This document shows, one piece after another, positions 23,990 through 33,365 of a DNA stretch of 64,000 bases. Position 1 is the first letter of the stretch, and each line of letters starts with the position of its first letter. The notes beneath the pieces are model-generated. The model had not been told where the DNA came from. It was given only the letters and a program-made list of their open reading frames with translations, and did not search any database. The stretch is from Halobacterium sp. CBA1132 (GTDB lineage Archaea > Halobacteriota > Halobacteria > Halobacteriales > Halobacteriaceae): the NCBI RefSeq assembly GCF_001485535.1, contig NZ_BCMZ01000001.1, forward strand, positions 1,302,001 to 1,366,000, read 5' to 3'. The position numbers and the translations under genes were made by a program.

Positions 23990-26900
23990 TTCTGGACGGC
24001 GGCGGCGAGCAGTTCGACAGGCGTCGGCGGGCTCTCGCCGTCCTCGGGCACGAGGCCGGCGGCGTCGCGGGCGTCCTCGTCGAGCATGTCGCCGAGTTGC
24101 GTGCGACAGGACGCGCCCGGCGCGACCGCGAGTTCGCCCTCGCTGTCGTCGAGTTGGTCGACGAGGATGTCGCCGATGGCCTCGCTCATGGCGTGGTGTT
24201 CGGATTCGTAGCCGAACGTCCCCGCCATCCCGCAGCACGTCGAGTCGACGGGGTCGGTCGCGTAGCCCGCGCGGCGCAGCACGCCGACCGCGTGGTGGTC
24301 TTTCTTCGTCGCCTTCTGGTGGCAGTGACCGTGGTAGGACAGCGACGCCTCGGGCGCGCTCCACTCAGCCTCCTCGTCCAGCCGGAACACGTCCAGGTAC
24401 TCGCAGACGCCGTACGTGTTCGCGGCGAGCGTCTCGACGGCGTCGCCCGAGAGCAAGTCGAGGTAGTCGGACTGGAACATCACGGCGTCGGAGGGCTCGA
24501 CGAGCACCACGTCCCAGCCGTCGCGAACGCGGGGTTCGAGCGCCGCGACGTTCTTCCGAGCCGTTTCGCGGGACTTGTCGAGGAACCCCTTCGAGTGGGC
24601 GGGCCGGCCGCTGTCGGTGCGGTCGGCGAGGTCGACGTGGACGCCCGCGGCTTCCAGCACCCGTACGGCGGCCTTCCCGATTTCGGGGTGCGCGTAGTTC
24701 GTGTACGTGTCCGGGAACAGCACGGCCTTCCGGTCGGCGTCGCCGGCGGGGACGGTCGTGCCGCCGCGTGCGTCGAACCAGTCCTTGAGGGTCTCGCGCT
24801 CGAACGTCGGGAGCGTGCGCTCGCTGGCGATGCCGACGGTCTTCTCCATGAGCGTGCGAGCGCCCGGCACCTTCGAGACGAGATTCGAGACGGGCGCGGT
24901 GGCGCTGCCGAGCGCCGCGAGGGAGTCGACGTTCGCGAACAGCTTGTCGCGGACGCTGGCGCCCTCGCGCTGGTGGCGCTCGTGGGTGACTTCGGCTTTC
25001 ATCTTCGCCATGTCGACCTCACTGGGGCAGTCTTTCGCGCAGCCCTTACAGCCCACACAGAGGTCGAGGACTTCCTCGGCGAACTCGTCGCCGGTCGGGT
25101 CGTCGGGCAGGTCGCCGCTCATCGCCTGCCGGAGCATGTTCGCGCGACCTCGCGTCGACGTAATTTCCTCGTCGGCCGCGCGGTAGGTCGGACACATCAC
25201 GCCGCCCGTGGTGTCCTGCTCGGTGCGGCAGCCGCCGCAACCGTGGCAGAGTTCGACCATGCCGCGGAGGCCGTTCTCGTTGTCCCAGTTCAGTTCCGCG
25301 TCGAAGCCCGCGTCGAAGTCGTAGTCGGGGCCGAAGCGGAGGTTCTCGGTCATCGAGACGTCGCCGCAGACCTGCCCGGGGTTCAGCAGCCAGTCGGGGT
25401 CGAAGGCGGTCTTGAGGTCGCGGAACGCCGCCCAGAGTTCGTCGCCGTACAGTTTGTGGTTCCACTGGGTGCGCGCGCGGCCGTCGCCGTGTTCGCCCGA
25501 GACCGACCCGCCGAACTCCACGACCATGTCGGTGACGCGGTCGGCGATGTCCTCCATCGCGGCGAGGTCGGCGTCGGACCGGGTGTCGATGAGCGGGCGG
25601 ACGTGCAGGACGCCGGGGCCGGCGTGCGCGTAGAAGGACGCGAACGTGTCGTTGTCCTCCAGAATCTCCTGGAAGCGCGTGACGAACTCCGGGAGGTGCT
25701 CGGGCGGGATGGCGGCGTCCTCGATGAACGAGATGTGTTTCGCGTCGCTGGTGCGCCCGAGCAGAATCGGGAGCCCGGACTTCCGTAGCTTCCAGTAGGT
25801 CGCGCGCTCCTCGTCGCCGTGGGCTTCCAGCGCGTCGAACGCGAAGCGGTCGTCGCCTTCACTGAGTCGGTCCTCGACGAGGCCAGCGGTCTTCTCGCGG
25901 CCGTCCTCGTCGTCTTCGGCGTAGAACTCCACGAGCAGCGCGGCGCGCGTCCCCTCGGGGAGGAGTGCGGTCACGTCCTCGAACTCCGCGGTGTCGCTGG
26001 CGAGGTCGATGAGCGTGTCGTCGATGAGTTCGACCGCCGCGGGGTCGTGTTCGAGGACGTGCGTGACGTCCGAGACGGCGTCGACGACGCTCTCGTACGT
26101 GAGCAGGGTGACGGACTTCGTCTCCGGGACGGATTCGAGGGAGACGGTCGCCTCCGTGATGACGGCCAGCGTCCCCTCGCTGCCCGCGAGCAGGCGCGCG
26201 AGGTTCACCGTGCCGTCCCGGGCTTCGTCGACGAGGCGGTCGAAGTTGTAGCCGGAGACGTTGCGCTTCATGTCCGGGAAGCGCGCTTCGACCTCGTCGC
26301 CGTGGTCGTCGATGACGTCGACGACGCCCGCGTAGATGCGCGGCAGCAGGTCGTCAGCGTCGGCGTCCGCGCGCTCGCGGAGTTCGTCGACCTCGATTTC
26401 GCCGAACGTCGCCGTTGACCCGTCCGCGAGCACGACGTCGCACTCCTCGACGTAGGCGTCGGTTTTCCCGTACTTCAGGGAGTGCGCGCCCGTGGAGTTG
26501 TTCCCGATGGCGCCGCCGACGGCGCTCCGGTCGCCCGCGGCGGGGTCGGGCGCGAACTTCAGGTCGTGGGGCGCGAGTCGCTGGTTCAGGTCTTCGAGGA
26601 CGGCGCCAGCCTGCACGTGGGCTTCCCGGCCGTCGGGGTCGATGTCGATGATGCCGTCCATGTGCCGCTGGAAGTCGAGGACGATGGCTTCGTTGACCGT
26701 CTGTCCCGCGAGGCTGGTGCCGCCGCCGCGGGGCAACACGGGAATCTCGCGGGTGGCGCAGTAGTCGACGACCGACGCGACGTCGTCGGTATTCTCGGGG
26801 AAGACGACGCCGACGGGCGTCACCTCGTAGGCGGAGGCGTCGGTCGCGTACAGTTGGCGGGTGTACGTGTCGAAGCGCACCTCGCCGGCGACGCGGGCTT

Positions 26901-27021
26901 CGAGGTCGTCGACGAGACCGGGGCGTTCGACGTTGTCGCTGACGTAGTCGTACTCCGATCGGCCGTCCGCCGCGGGGGGCGTCGCGTCGTGCCCCGGCAC
27001 GCCGTGCTCGTTAGATGCCAT
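23986..27021 (-). CDS. GlcD-GlcF-type fusion: FAD-linked oxidase plus Fe-S/CCG module (1011 aa)
   Basis: A 2-hydroxyacid (D-lactate or glycolate) dehydrogenase that probably passes electrons to the membrane quinone pool. The N-terminal FAD-binding PCMH domain (about 60-290) has LPRGGGTSLAGQ at 96-107. The FAD-oxidase C-domain ends near 555 with GEHGDGR at 509-515. Iron-sulfur motifs follow (Cys592/595/598/610 and Cys655/658/661/665), then a CCG domain with a single CCGMAG. The start ATG 27021 is chosen where homology begins. Residues after about 675 closely resemble the LUD fusion at 16164-18386. An IclR regulator is divergent. Confidence 0.92.
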   Translation of the reverse strand: MASNEHGVPGHDATPPAADGRSEYDYVSDNVERPGLVDDLEARVAGEVRFDTYTRQLYATDASAYEVTPVGVVFPENTDDVASVVDYCATREIPVLPRGGGTSLAGQTVNEAIVLDFQRHMDGIIDIDPDGREAHVQAGAVLEDLNQRLAPHDLKFAPDPAAGDRSAVGGAIGNNSTGAHSLKYGKTDAYVEECDVVLADGSTATFGEIEVDELRERADADADDLLPRIYAGVVDVIDDHGDEVEARFPDMKRNVSGYNFDRLVDEARDGTVNLARLLAGSEGTLAVITEATVSLESVPETKSVTLLTYESVVDAVSDVTHVLEHDPAAVELIDDTLIDLASDTAEFEDVTALLPEGTRAALLVEFYAEDDEDGREKTAGLVEDRLSEGDDRFAFDALEAHGDEERATYWKLRKSGLPILLGRTSDAKHISFIEDAAIPPEHLPEFVTRFQEILEDNDTFASFYAHAGPGVLHVRPLIDTRSDADLAAMEDIADRVTDMVVEFGGSVSGEHGDGRARTQWNHKLYGDELWAAFRDLKTAFDPDWLLNPGQVCGDVSMTENLRFGPDYDFDAGFDAELNWDNENGLRGMVELCHGCGGCRTEQDTTGGVMCPTYRAADEEITSTRGRANMLRQAMSGDLPDDPTGDEFAEEVLDLCVGCKGCAKDCPSEVDMAKMKAEVTHERHQREGASVRDKLFANVDSLAALGSATAPVSNLVSKVPGARTLMEKTVGIASERTLPTFERETLKDWFDARGGTTVPAGDADRKAVLFPDTYTNYAHPEIGKAAVRVLEAAGVHVDLADRTDSGRPAHSKGFLDKSRETARKNVAALEPRVRDGWDVVLVEPSDAVMFQSDYLDLLSGDAVETLAANTYGVCEYLDVFRLDEEAEWSAPEASLSYHGHCHQKATKKDHHAVGVLRRAGYATDPVDSTCCGMAGTFGYESEHHAMSEAIGDILVDQLDDSEGELAVAPGASCRTQLGDMLDEDARDAAGLVPEDGESPPTPVELLAAAVQN

Positions 27022-27071
27022 CTGGTTGTCCGCGACTACGGCGGACAACCCCCTTGTGTTTTCGGATGCGT

Positions 27072-27081
27072 CGAAGCTTCG
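27072..27081. promoter_or_regulatory. CGAAGCTTCG palindrome between the GlcD-GlcF fusion and iclR
   Basis: A perfect 10-bp palindrome in the 110-nt divergent intergenic region. It is a candidate binding site for the adjacent IclR regulator, but it is short enough to be chance. Confidence 0.35.
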
Positions 27082-27131
27082 CGGTGTAGCGCTCGTGAAA
27101 CAGTTTAGTGGTTGCGCGCGAACAGAAAGAT

Positions 27132-27899
27132 ATGCCAAACGGACCCACGACGCGGACGGGGGTGAAATCCGACGAGACGCTGTTCGCGGTGTTGGCGGCC
27201 GTTCGGGAGGCCGACGGCGCGGGCGTCACGGAGCTCGCCGACCGCCTCGACGTCGCGAAGAGCACCGTCCACAACCACCTCGCGACGATGCGCGAGCACG
27301 GGTTTGTCGTCAAGCGCGACGGGAAGTACCACCTCGGACTCGCGCTGTTCGACTACGGGCAGTCGGTCCGGAACGGCCGCAGTGTCTACCGCGCGGCCCG
27401 CCCGGTCGTCGACGACCTCGTGGCGTCGACCGGCGAGATGGTGTGGCTGTTCACCCCGGAGAACGGCCGCGTGATGTACCTCTACGGCGGCGCCGGCGAG
27501 ACCGGTATCGACGTGAACACGATACTCGGCTCGTGGGACTACATGCACTGTACGTCCGGCGGGAAGGCGATTCTGGCGCACTACTCGGAGGCGGAGGTCG
27601 ACGCGGTGGTCGAGCGCCACGGACTCCCCGCGCGCACCCCGAACACGGTCACGGACCGCGAGGAACTGGACGCGGAACTGGCGACGGTCCGCGAGCAGGG
27701 GTACGCGTTGAACCTCGGGGAGGACCTCGAAGGCATCCACGCGCTCGCGGTGCCGCTGCGCTACGAGGACGACATCGTGGGGTCGCTCGCGGTCGCGGGG
27801 CCGGCCCACCGTGTGAGCCGCGAGCGCTGCGAGACCGACCTGCTGGAGCGGCTGCGGGCGTCGACGAACGACATCGAACTCAACCTCGCGTACTCGTAG
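27132..27899 (+). CDS. IclR-family transcriptional regulator (255 aa)
   Basis: N-terminal winged helix at about 12-65 (VTELADRLDVAKSTVHNHL) and IclR effector domain from about 78, including GSWDYMHCTSGGKAILA. Start ATG 27132 is used (MPNGPTTR); the frame extends upstream without homology. Divergent from the GlcD-GlcF fusion, which it may control. Ends directly adjacent to the convergent UbiA-type gene, with no nucleotide between the two stop codons. Confidence 0.93.
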   Translation: MPNGPTTRTGVKSDETLFAVLAAVREADGAGVTELADRLDVAKSTVHNHLATMREHGFVVKRDGKYHLGLALFDYGQSVRNGRSVYRAARPVVDDLVASTGEMVWLFTPENGRVMYLYGGAGETGIDVNTILGSWDYMHCTSGGKAILAHYSEAEVDAVVERHGLPARTPNTVTDREELDAELATVREQGYALNLGEDLEGIHALAVPLRYEDDIVGSLAVAGPAHRVSRERCETDLLERLRASTNDIELNLAYS

Positions 27900-28760
27900 T
27901 CAGCCTGCCAGTCCCGCGATTTCGGCGGCTGCACACCCGGCGTTCGCGCACTGCCCCGCGAGCAGCGCCGCCGTCAGCGGGTACGCCAGCGCCATCTGCG
28001 CGCGCGCCGACCGGCGCGGAGCGACAGTGACGGCGAGCGCGGCGTCGGCGAGGGCGGCCACGGCAGCGACCAGCGCGAGCGCGGGCAGGACGGCGGCCGC
28101 GACGAAACCGACGACGAGCGCGGCGGCGGACACGTGAATCCCGGCGGCGACACGCGTGCTCGTTCGGTCCCCGAGCAGCACGGGGAGCGTACGCTTGTCG
28201 ACGCTACGGTCGAACTCCCGGTCGAGGCGGTCGATAGAGACCTTCAGTCCAGACAGCGAGACGGCGAGAACGACAGCGACGGCGGCGACGCCGGGCGCGA
28301 GGCGGCCGGTCTGGGCGAGGGCGCCGCCGGCGAACGCGAGTGCGACGCCGACCGGGTAGTCGACGGTGACGGTCACCGGGTGTTTGTCGAGGGCGGGCGC
28401 GTGGAGGACTGCGAGCGTCCACAGCGGGAGCGTCGCGGCGACGGCCGCGCGGGCGCCGGCGGTCCAGAGGAGCGCGGCGAGTGCAACGAATGCAATCGAG
28501 GACGCGACTGCGGCGACCTTCGCGGTGGTCGCAGAGAGTACCGGGGCGTGTTCGCCGCGCACGTGAGCGTCGACGTAGTCGTCGACGACGTGGGCGGTGT
28601 AGAGCGCGGTGGCGACGGCCGCGGCGTGGGCGGCGGCCAGCGGGAGCGAGACGCTGGGCGCGAGCGCGCTCCCGGCGGCGGCGAGGCCGACTGCGGGGAG
28701 CATGAACGTCGGCTTGACGTTCGCGAGGAGTGCGCGGGCGGTGCGGGGTTCGGCGGTCAC
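27900..28760 (-). CDS. UbiA-family prenyltransferase-like membrane protein (286 aa)
   Basis: Eight or so hydrophobic helices rich in Ala, Val and Leu. The first aspartate motif is DDYVDAHVR (60-68) and the second is DRLDREFDRSVDKR, matching the two prenyl-diphosphate/magnesium motifs of UbiA enzymes. These enzymes attach prenyl chains to aromatic or other acceptors in the membrane. The start is taken at GTG 28760; a start at 28820 would place an inverted repeat (28799-28830) inside the gene. Divergent from the CoA ligase. The acceptor is unknown. Confidence 0.75.
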   Translation of the reverse strand: MTAEPRTARALLANVKPTFMLPAVGLAAAGSALAPSVSLPLAAAHAAAVATALYTAHVVDDYVDAHVRGEHAPVLSATTAKVAAVASSIAFVALAALLWTAGARAAVAATLPLWTLAVLHAPALDKHPVTVTVDYPVGVALAFAGGALAQTGRLAPGVAAVAVVLAVSLSGLKVSIDRLDREFDRSVDKRTLPVLLGDRTSTRVAAGIHVSAAALVVGFVAAAVLPALALVAAVAALADAALAVTVAPRRSARAQMALAYPLTAALLAGQCANAGCAAAEIAGLAG

Positions 28761-28798
28761 AGCGGCGGTTCGCCGCAGCGGGACAAAAGCCTGACTCG

Positions 28799-28830
28799 TC
28801 GGGACGCAAAACTCGCCCACGGCGTCCCGA
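28799..28830. promoter_or_regulatory. 9-bp perfect inverted repeat in the divergent UbiA/CoA-ligase region
   Basis: TCGGGACGC (28799-28807) and GCGTCCCGA (28822-28830) are perfect complements with a 14-nt spacer, just upstream of a likely TATA element (28846-28853) of the ligase gene. This could be a regulator-binding site or an RNA hairpin in the UbiA leader. Confidence 0.45.
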
Positions 28831-28889
28831 ATGAATAATCGATACTGTTATTAGCGGGTGTGGGCTTGAGTCACACAGCACAGTAACGC

Positions 28890-30437
28890 ATGCACTACTT
28901 GGAAGCATTCGAGCGGAGCGTCCGCGTCCACGGCGACGACACCGCCATTCTCACTGACGACGGCCGGTCGTTCACGTACGACGAGTTCGACCGCCGGAGC
29001 ACCGAACTCACGAACGCCGTCACCGACGCGGTCGGTGACGCCCCGCTCGCCGTCCTCGCGCTGAACGGGCCGGCGGCGGCCGAAGCGATGATTACCGGGC
29101 ACAAGCGAGGCGCGCCGACCGTGCAGTTGTCCTTCCGGGGGACGGCCGGCGAACTCGTCGACATGGTGGAGACGGCGGGCGCCGACGCGCTCCTCTTCGA
29201 CGACGCCAACGCCGACACCGCCGTCGACGTCATCGACGGCGCGGACCTCTCGGTCGGGTTCCACGCCGGGTCGAAGGATGTCGACCACCCCGACGTTCTC
29301 GACTACGAGGAGACGCTGGACGCCGCCGCATCCACGCTCCCCGACCACCTCCCGGCGGACGGCAAGACGAACATCTTCTACACGAGCGGCACCACGTCCA
29401 CGCCGAAGGCCGTCGCGTTCGACGGCGAACAGATGTGGACCGGCGCGTACCAGGGCGTCATGGAGCACGGTATCGCCCAGACGGACCTCTCCATCGTCAC
29501 GACACCGTGGTACCACATGGTCACCTCGGACGCGTGGCTGTACCCACACTGGATGGCGGGCGCGACCGTCCTCATGCATCCGGACTTCGACCCCGTCGAA
29601 GTGCTCGAACTCGTCGAGGACAACGACGCCACCGGCCTGCTCGCAGTGCCCACGCAGCTGTCGCTGCTCAACGACGTCCAGGAGAACGAGGCCGACCCCT
29701 ACGACACGAGCACGCTGTCGTACATCCGGACGGGCGGCTCCGTCGTCACCGAGGAACTCGTCGAGCGCACGTCGACGTACCTCTCGGACCAACTCTACAA
29801 CACGTACGGGATGACCGAGGGCGGCCCGAACTTCACGTTCGCGCACCCGTCCGTGCAAGCCGACCACCCCGGCACCATCGGCAAGGAGTCGTTCTCGTGG
29901 GAACTGCGCGTCGTGGAGACGGCGCCCATCACCGAACACCCCGACCCCGAGGCGGAGGTCGAGCCGGGCGAACAGGGCGAAATTATCGCGCGCGGCCCGG
30001 GCGTCCCGGACGGCTACATCGACAACCCCGAGGCCGAGGAGAAGTCGTTCTTCGACGAGTGGCTTCGCACCCGCGACGTCGCGGAAGTCGACGAGGACGG
30101 CTTCCTCTACATCACGGACCGCGTGGACAACATGTTCATCAGCGGCGGGGAGAACATCTACCCCGCGGAAGTCGAGCGCGCCATCGACGGCCACCCCGCG
30201 GTCGCCGAGACGCTCGTGTTCGGCCGTGACGACCCCGAGTGGGGGAAGAAAGTCACCGCTATCGTCGTCGCGGAGGCCGACGTCGACGCCGAGGAACTCG
30301 ACGACTTCTGCTGCAAGCACGACTCGCTGGCGAACTACAAGCGCCCCCGAGAGTACGTCATCCGCGAGGAGCCGCTGCCGCGCACGGACACCGGCACGGT
30401 CCAGCGCCAGCAGGCAATCGACCGGCACTTCGACTGA
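28890..30437 (+). CDS. AMP-dependent acyl/aryl-CoA synthetase with altered A10 motif (515 aa)
   Basis: An ANL-superfamily enzyme that would form an acyl-adenylate and then a CoA thioester. The P-loop TSGTTSTPK is at 165-173, with motif A5 YNTYGMTEGG, A7 YITDRVDN and A8 ISGGENIYPAEVE. The C-terminal A10 motif, normally PxxxxGK, reads LPRTDTGT with Thr503 in place of the lysine that catalyses adenylation. It may be impaired in adenylation, or specialised. Neighbours suggest aromatic or organic acid activation. The start is well supported by the N-terminal MHYLEAFERSVRV. Confidence 0.88.
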   Translation: MHYLEAFERSVRVHGDDTAILTDDGRSFTYDEFDRRSTELTNAVTDAVGDAPLAVLALNGPAAAEAMITGHKRGAPTVQLSFRGTAGELVDMVETAGADALLFDDANADTAVDVIDGADLSVGFHAGSKDVDHPDVLDYEETLDAAASTLPDHLPADGKTNIFYTSGTTSTPKAVAFDGEQMWTGAYQGVMEHGIAQTDLSIVTTPWYHMVTSDAWLYPHWMAGATVLMHPDFDPVEVLELVEDNDATGLLAVPTQLSLLNDVQENEADPYDTSTLSYIRTGGSVVTEELVERTSTYLSDQLYNTYGMTEGGPNFTFAHPSVQADHPGTIGKESFSWELRVVETAPITEHPDPEAEVEPGEQGEIIARGPGVPDGYIDNPEAEEKSFFDEWLRTRDVAEVDEDGFLYITDRVDNMFISGGENIYPAEVERAIDGHPAVAETLVFGRDDPEWGKKVTAIVVAEADVDAEELDDFCCKHDSLANYKRPREYVIREEPLPRTDTGTVQRQQAIDRHFD

Positions 30438-30473
30438 CGCGGCCGCCGCCCTTCCTCCTGGAGTCCCGCTGTT

Positions 30474-31883
30474 CTAGAACCCCACTGCGAAGATGCCGAT
30501 CTGAATCGGCAACAACAACAGCAGGGTCGCCAGCGAACACAGCGCCGCCATCTTGATGAGTTCCACCGAGTCCACCACATCGAGACCGAGGATAGCGACC
30601 AGCACGGCGGACTGGTAGGGGAAGAAGTACGCGTTGAGCGCGACCGCTTCGGTCATCACGACGGGACCGAGGGGGAGACCGGCGCCCTCGGCGAACGCCA
30701 CGAGCACGGGCGTCAGCACGCTCGCGACCGCCAGTCCCTCCATGAGGAACGTCAGCGCCAGCGACGCGAGCGCGAGGAATCCGAGCGCGACGGCGAGCGA
30801 CGCGTCCTGCGGGAACGTCGCGAGGATGGCGTCGGCGGCGACGTCCGTGAAGCCGGTCTGCTGGAGGCCGGCGGCGATGGCGAAGATAGCGCCGAGGAAG
30901 AACACGATGGAGAAGTTGGCGTCCTCGACGGCGTCGACGCCGACGACGCCGACGCGCGGCGTGAACGCGAGGACGGTGACGGCGAGCGCGCCGTACAGCG
31001 GGTGGAGGCCGTGAATGGAGTCCGTCGCCCAGATGGCGACGCCAACGAGCAGGAACGCCATCATGCGGCGGGCCTCCGAGGGAGTTTCGTCCGTCTCCTC
31101 GGCGTCGGGTGCCTCGATTGCGCCCGAGTCATCGGGCCGGTAGAGGACGTACGCGATGACCGTGATGAGGGCGCCGCGACCGACCCACATCACGGGGCCG
31201 AGCCAGACGGCCCACTCCATCCAGCCGATGGAGACGCCGGCGTTCGCCTGCAGCAGCCCGTTGATGATGATGTTCGCCAGCGACCCCGTGAGGATGCCGG
31301 TGCCCGCGTAGTAGGTGACGAACAGCGGCCCGAGGAAGAGGCCGACGCGGGCGCTGCGGTCGGTGAAGCGCTTGCCGACGGAGATGAGAATTGGGCCGAG
31401 AATGAGCACGCGCACCAGCGACGACGGCACCAGCACGACGAACCCGAGCGCGGCCGCGGACAGCACGACCAGCAGATTCCGGTACGTGGTCGTCGCGTCC
31501 GAGGTAGCGTCCCCGGGGAGCACGCCGAGTGCGGTGCGTTCGACGGCGGTTGCGAGTCCGCTCTCTCGGGTGGCTTCCCCGAGGAGGATACCGAGGACGA
31601 CCAGCCACGTGGCCGCCGACTCGAAGCCGGTGAGCGCGAGGTCAGTCGAGAACGAGACGCCGACGAGTCCGATTGCGAGCAGGCCGGTGAGCCACGGCGC
31701 CACGGGCGCGCCCACCCAGAGGCTGATGGAGAAGACCGTAATTGCGAGCATCGTCGCCATGTTGGTGGCGACGGGCGCGTACAGGAGGACGGCGGCAGCC
31801 GCGACTACGCCGACCGGCAGCGAGAGCCACGCTGGGTCGAACGCCCCGCGGAGGACGCCCGACCGCGTCGATTCAGTCGTCAC
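30474..31883 (-). CDS. SLC13/DASS-type sodium-coupled anion transporter (469 aa)
   Basis: A multi-pass membrane protein with about 11-13 hydrophobic helices. It has two related halves, and the loop segments ITVFSISLWVGAPVAPWLTG and NAYFFPYQSAVLVA resemble the divalent anion:sodium symporter family (citrate, succinate, sulfate). The start is taken at GTG 31883 (VTTESTRSG); the longer frame has a basic, implausible N-terminus. A dicarboxylate or lactate-type substrate would suit the region, but it cannot be assigned. Convergent with the CoA ligase, 36 nt apart. Confidence 0.82.
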   Translation of the reverse strand: MTTESTRSGVLRGAFDPAWLSLPVGVVAAAAVLLYAPVATNMATMLAITVFSISLWVGAPVAPWLTGLLAIGLVGVSFSTDLALTGFESAATWLVVLGILLGEATRESGLATAVERTALGVLPGDATSDATTTYRNLLVVLSAAALGFVVLVPSSLVRVLILGPILISVGKRFTDRSARVGLFLGPLFVTYYAGTGILTGSLANIIINGLLQANAGVSIGWMEWAVWLGPVMWVGRGALITVIAYVLYRPDDSGAIEAPDAEETDETPSEARRMMAFLLVGVAIWATDSIHGLHPLYGALAVTVLAFTPRVGVVGVDAVEDANFSIVFFLGAIFAIAAGLQQTGFTDVAADAILATFPQDASLAVALGFLALASLALTFLMEGLAVASVLTPVLVAFAEGAGLPLGPVVMTEAVALNAYFFPYQSAVLVAILGLDVVDSVELIKMAALCSLATLLLLLPIQIGIFAVGF

Positions 31884-31986
31884 GTAGGAACACCGTTTGC
31901 TCACACGGACGAAAACTGGCTTAATCTTTCTTCCGGAACGTGAGGGGCGGAAGATGTTTGGCGCTCGCGGGCGCACTGTCGAAGCG

Positions 31987-32613
31987 ATGATTACGGAGCC
32001 AGCACCCGATGTCTACGACGTGACGCTCGCGGAGTCCAACGGCGGCCGCTATCGCGTGTTCGTCTTCGACGGTGACGTGCCGACGCTCGTGGACGCCGGC
32101 CTCGAAGGGATGACTGAGACGGTCGCGGACGCCCTCGCGGACCTCGGCATCGAGCCGGAGCGCCTCGTCGTCACGCACGGCGACGGCGACCACGTCGGCG
32201 GCCTCCACGGCCTCGTGGACCGCTACGACCTCGAAACGTGGCTCCCCGAGGACCTCGATGTCGAGGGTCACGAACCGGACCACCGCTTCGGGGACGGGGA
32301 CGACGTCGGCCAGTTTACGGCCGTCCACACGCCCGGTCACGCGCCCGAACACCACTCGCTGGTGGACGAGGACAGCGGCGTCGCCGTCATCGGGGACGCG
32401 CTGTTCGGCGCGGACTCGCGCGGCCTCCCGGAGGGGTACTTCGTGCTGCCGACCGGCTACTACTCCGAGAACCTCAACGAGGCAGACGAGTCGCTGGGGA
32501 AGCTACTGGACTTCGACTTCGACGTCGGCCTCGTCTACCACGGCGAGAGCGTCACGGAGAACGCAAGCGAGAAACTCGACTCGTTCGTGAACTTCGCCGG
32601 GAAGCCGAGTTAG
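31987..32613 (+). CDS. metallo-beta-lactamase fold hydrolase (208 aa)
   Basis: The metal site THGDGDHVGG (H-x-D-x-D-H, the variant with Asp at the second His position) lies at about residues 65-74. TPGHAPEHHS and GDALFGAD supply further ligands, and a late YHGES histidine completes the set. This is the glyoxalase II-like branch that hydrolyses thioesters or esters. The start ATG 31987 begins MITEPAPDVYDV. Its stop codon overlaps the stop of the convergent LivG gene by 4 nt (32610-32613). The substrate is unknown; a CoA thioester would fit the neighbourhood. Confidence 0.87.
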   Translation: MITEPAPDVYDVTLAESNGGRYRVFVFDGDVPTLVDAGLEGMTETVADALADLGIEPERLVVTHGDGDHVGGLHGLVDRYDLETWLPEDLDVEGHEPDHRFGDGDDVGQFTAVHTPGHAPEHHSLVDEDSGVAVIGDALFGADSRGLPEGYFVLPTGYYSENLNEADESLGKLLDFDFDVGLVYHGESVTENASEKLDSFVNFAGKPS

Positions 32614-33365
32614 TCCGCGCCGGCGTCGGCGGTGTCGCCAATCGCGTCGCCGGCCTCCTCCCCGAGGTAGGCTTCGATGACGCGGCGGTCGTTCTGAATC
32701 TCGTCGGGCGTACCCGTGGCGATGAGGTTGGCGTTGTCGAGGACGAACACGCGCTCGCTGACGGACATCAGCGCGCGCATCACGTGGTCGATGAGGAAGA
32801 CGGTCTTCCCGCGGTCGGCGATTTCGCGGATGAGTTCGACGATGGCCTCCGTCTCGTCGGTGTCGAGGCCGCCCGCAACCTCGTCGAACAGCAGGACTTC
32901 GGGGTCGGTCGCGAGCGCGCGGGCGATTTCGAGGCGCTTGAGCGCGCCGACGCTGAGTTCGTCAGGCGTGGTGTGCGCCATGTCGTCGAGGCCGACGAAC
33001 TCTAGGGCTTCGTGGGCGCGCTCCTCGGGGTCCACGGATTTCCGCCCGCCGAACTCCGCGCCGACGGCGGCGTTCTCCACGAGCGTGAGGTTCTCGAAGG
33101 GGTGGACGATCTGGTGGGTGCGGACGAGTCCGCGGTGACAGATTTCGTGGGGGGACATGCCGGTGATGTCCTCGCCGTCGAGGTAGACGGTCCCCTCGGT
33201 CGGCGCTTGGACGCCGGAGATGAGTCGGAACAGCGTCGACTTGCCGGCGCCGTTCGGCCCGATGAGGCCCACGGTCTCCCCCTTCTCGATGGAGAAGGAG
33301 ACGTCGTCGACGGCGACGATACCGCCGAAGTTCTTCGTGAGGTGCTCGCCTTCGAGTACGGTCAT
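32610..33365 (-). CDS. livG: branched-chain amino acid type ABC transporter ATPase, LivG (251 aa)
   Basis: Walker A GPNGAGKST, a Q-loop near RTHQIVHPFENLTL, Walker B VLLFDEVAGGLD and the typical LivG C-terminal EAYLGE. The signature motif is LSVGALKR instead of LSGGQ, a deviation also seen in other LivG-type subunits. It lies about 6 kb from the matching permeases and 9 kb from the LivF-type ATPase (both at 38-42 kb), so the importer genes are dispersed. With those subunits it probably makes an importer for amino acids or aromatic/short-chain carboxylates. Confidence 0.92.
   Translation of the reverse strand: MTVLEGEHLTKNFGGIVAVDDVSFSIEKGETVGLIGPNGAGKSTLFRLISGVQAPTEGTVYLDGEDITGMSPHEICHRGLVRTHQIVHPFENLTLVENAAVGAEFGGRKSVDPEERAHEALEFVGLDDMAHTTPDELSVGALKRLEIARALATDPEVLLFDEVAGGLDTDETEAIVELIREIADRGKTVFLIDHVMRALMSVSERVFVLDNANLIATGTPDEIQNDRRVIEAYLGEEAGDAIGDTADAGAD

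Noticed and set aside
23707-25788. 693-codon open frame opposite the GlcD-GlcF fusion
   Set aside because: Antisense shadow of the FAD/Fe-S fusion; no recognisable motif.
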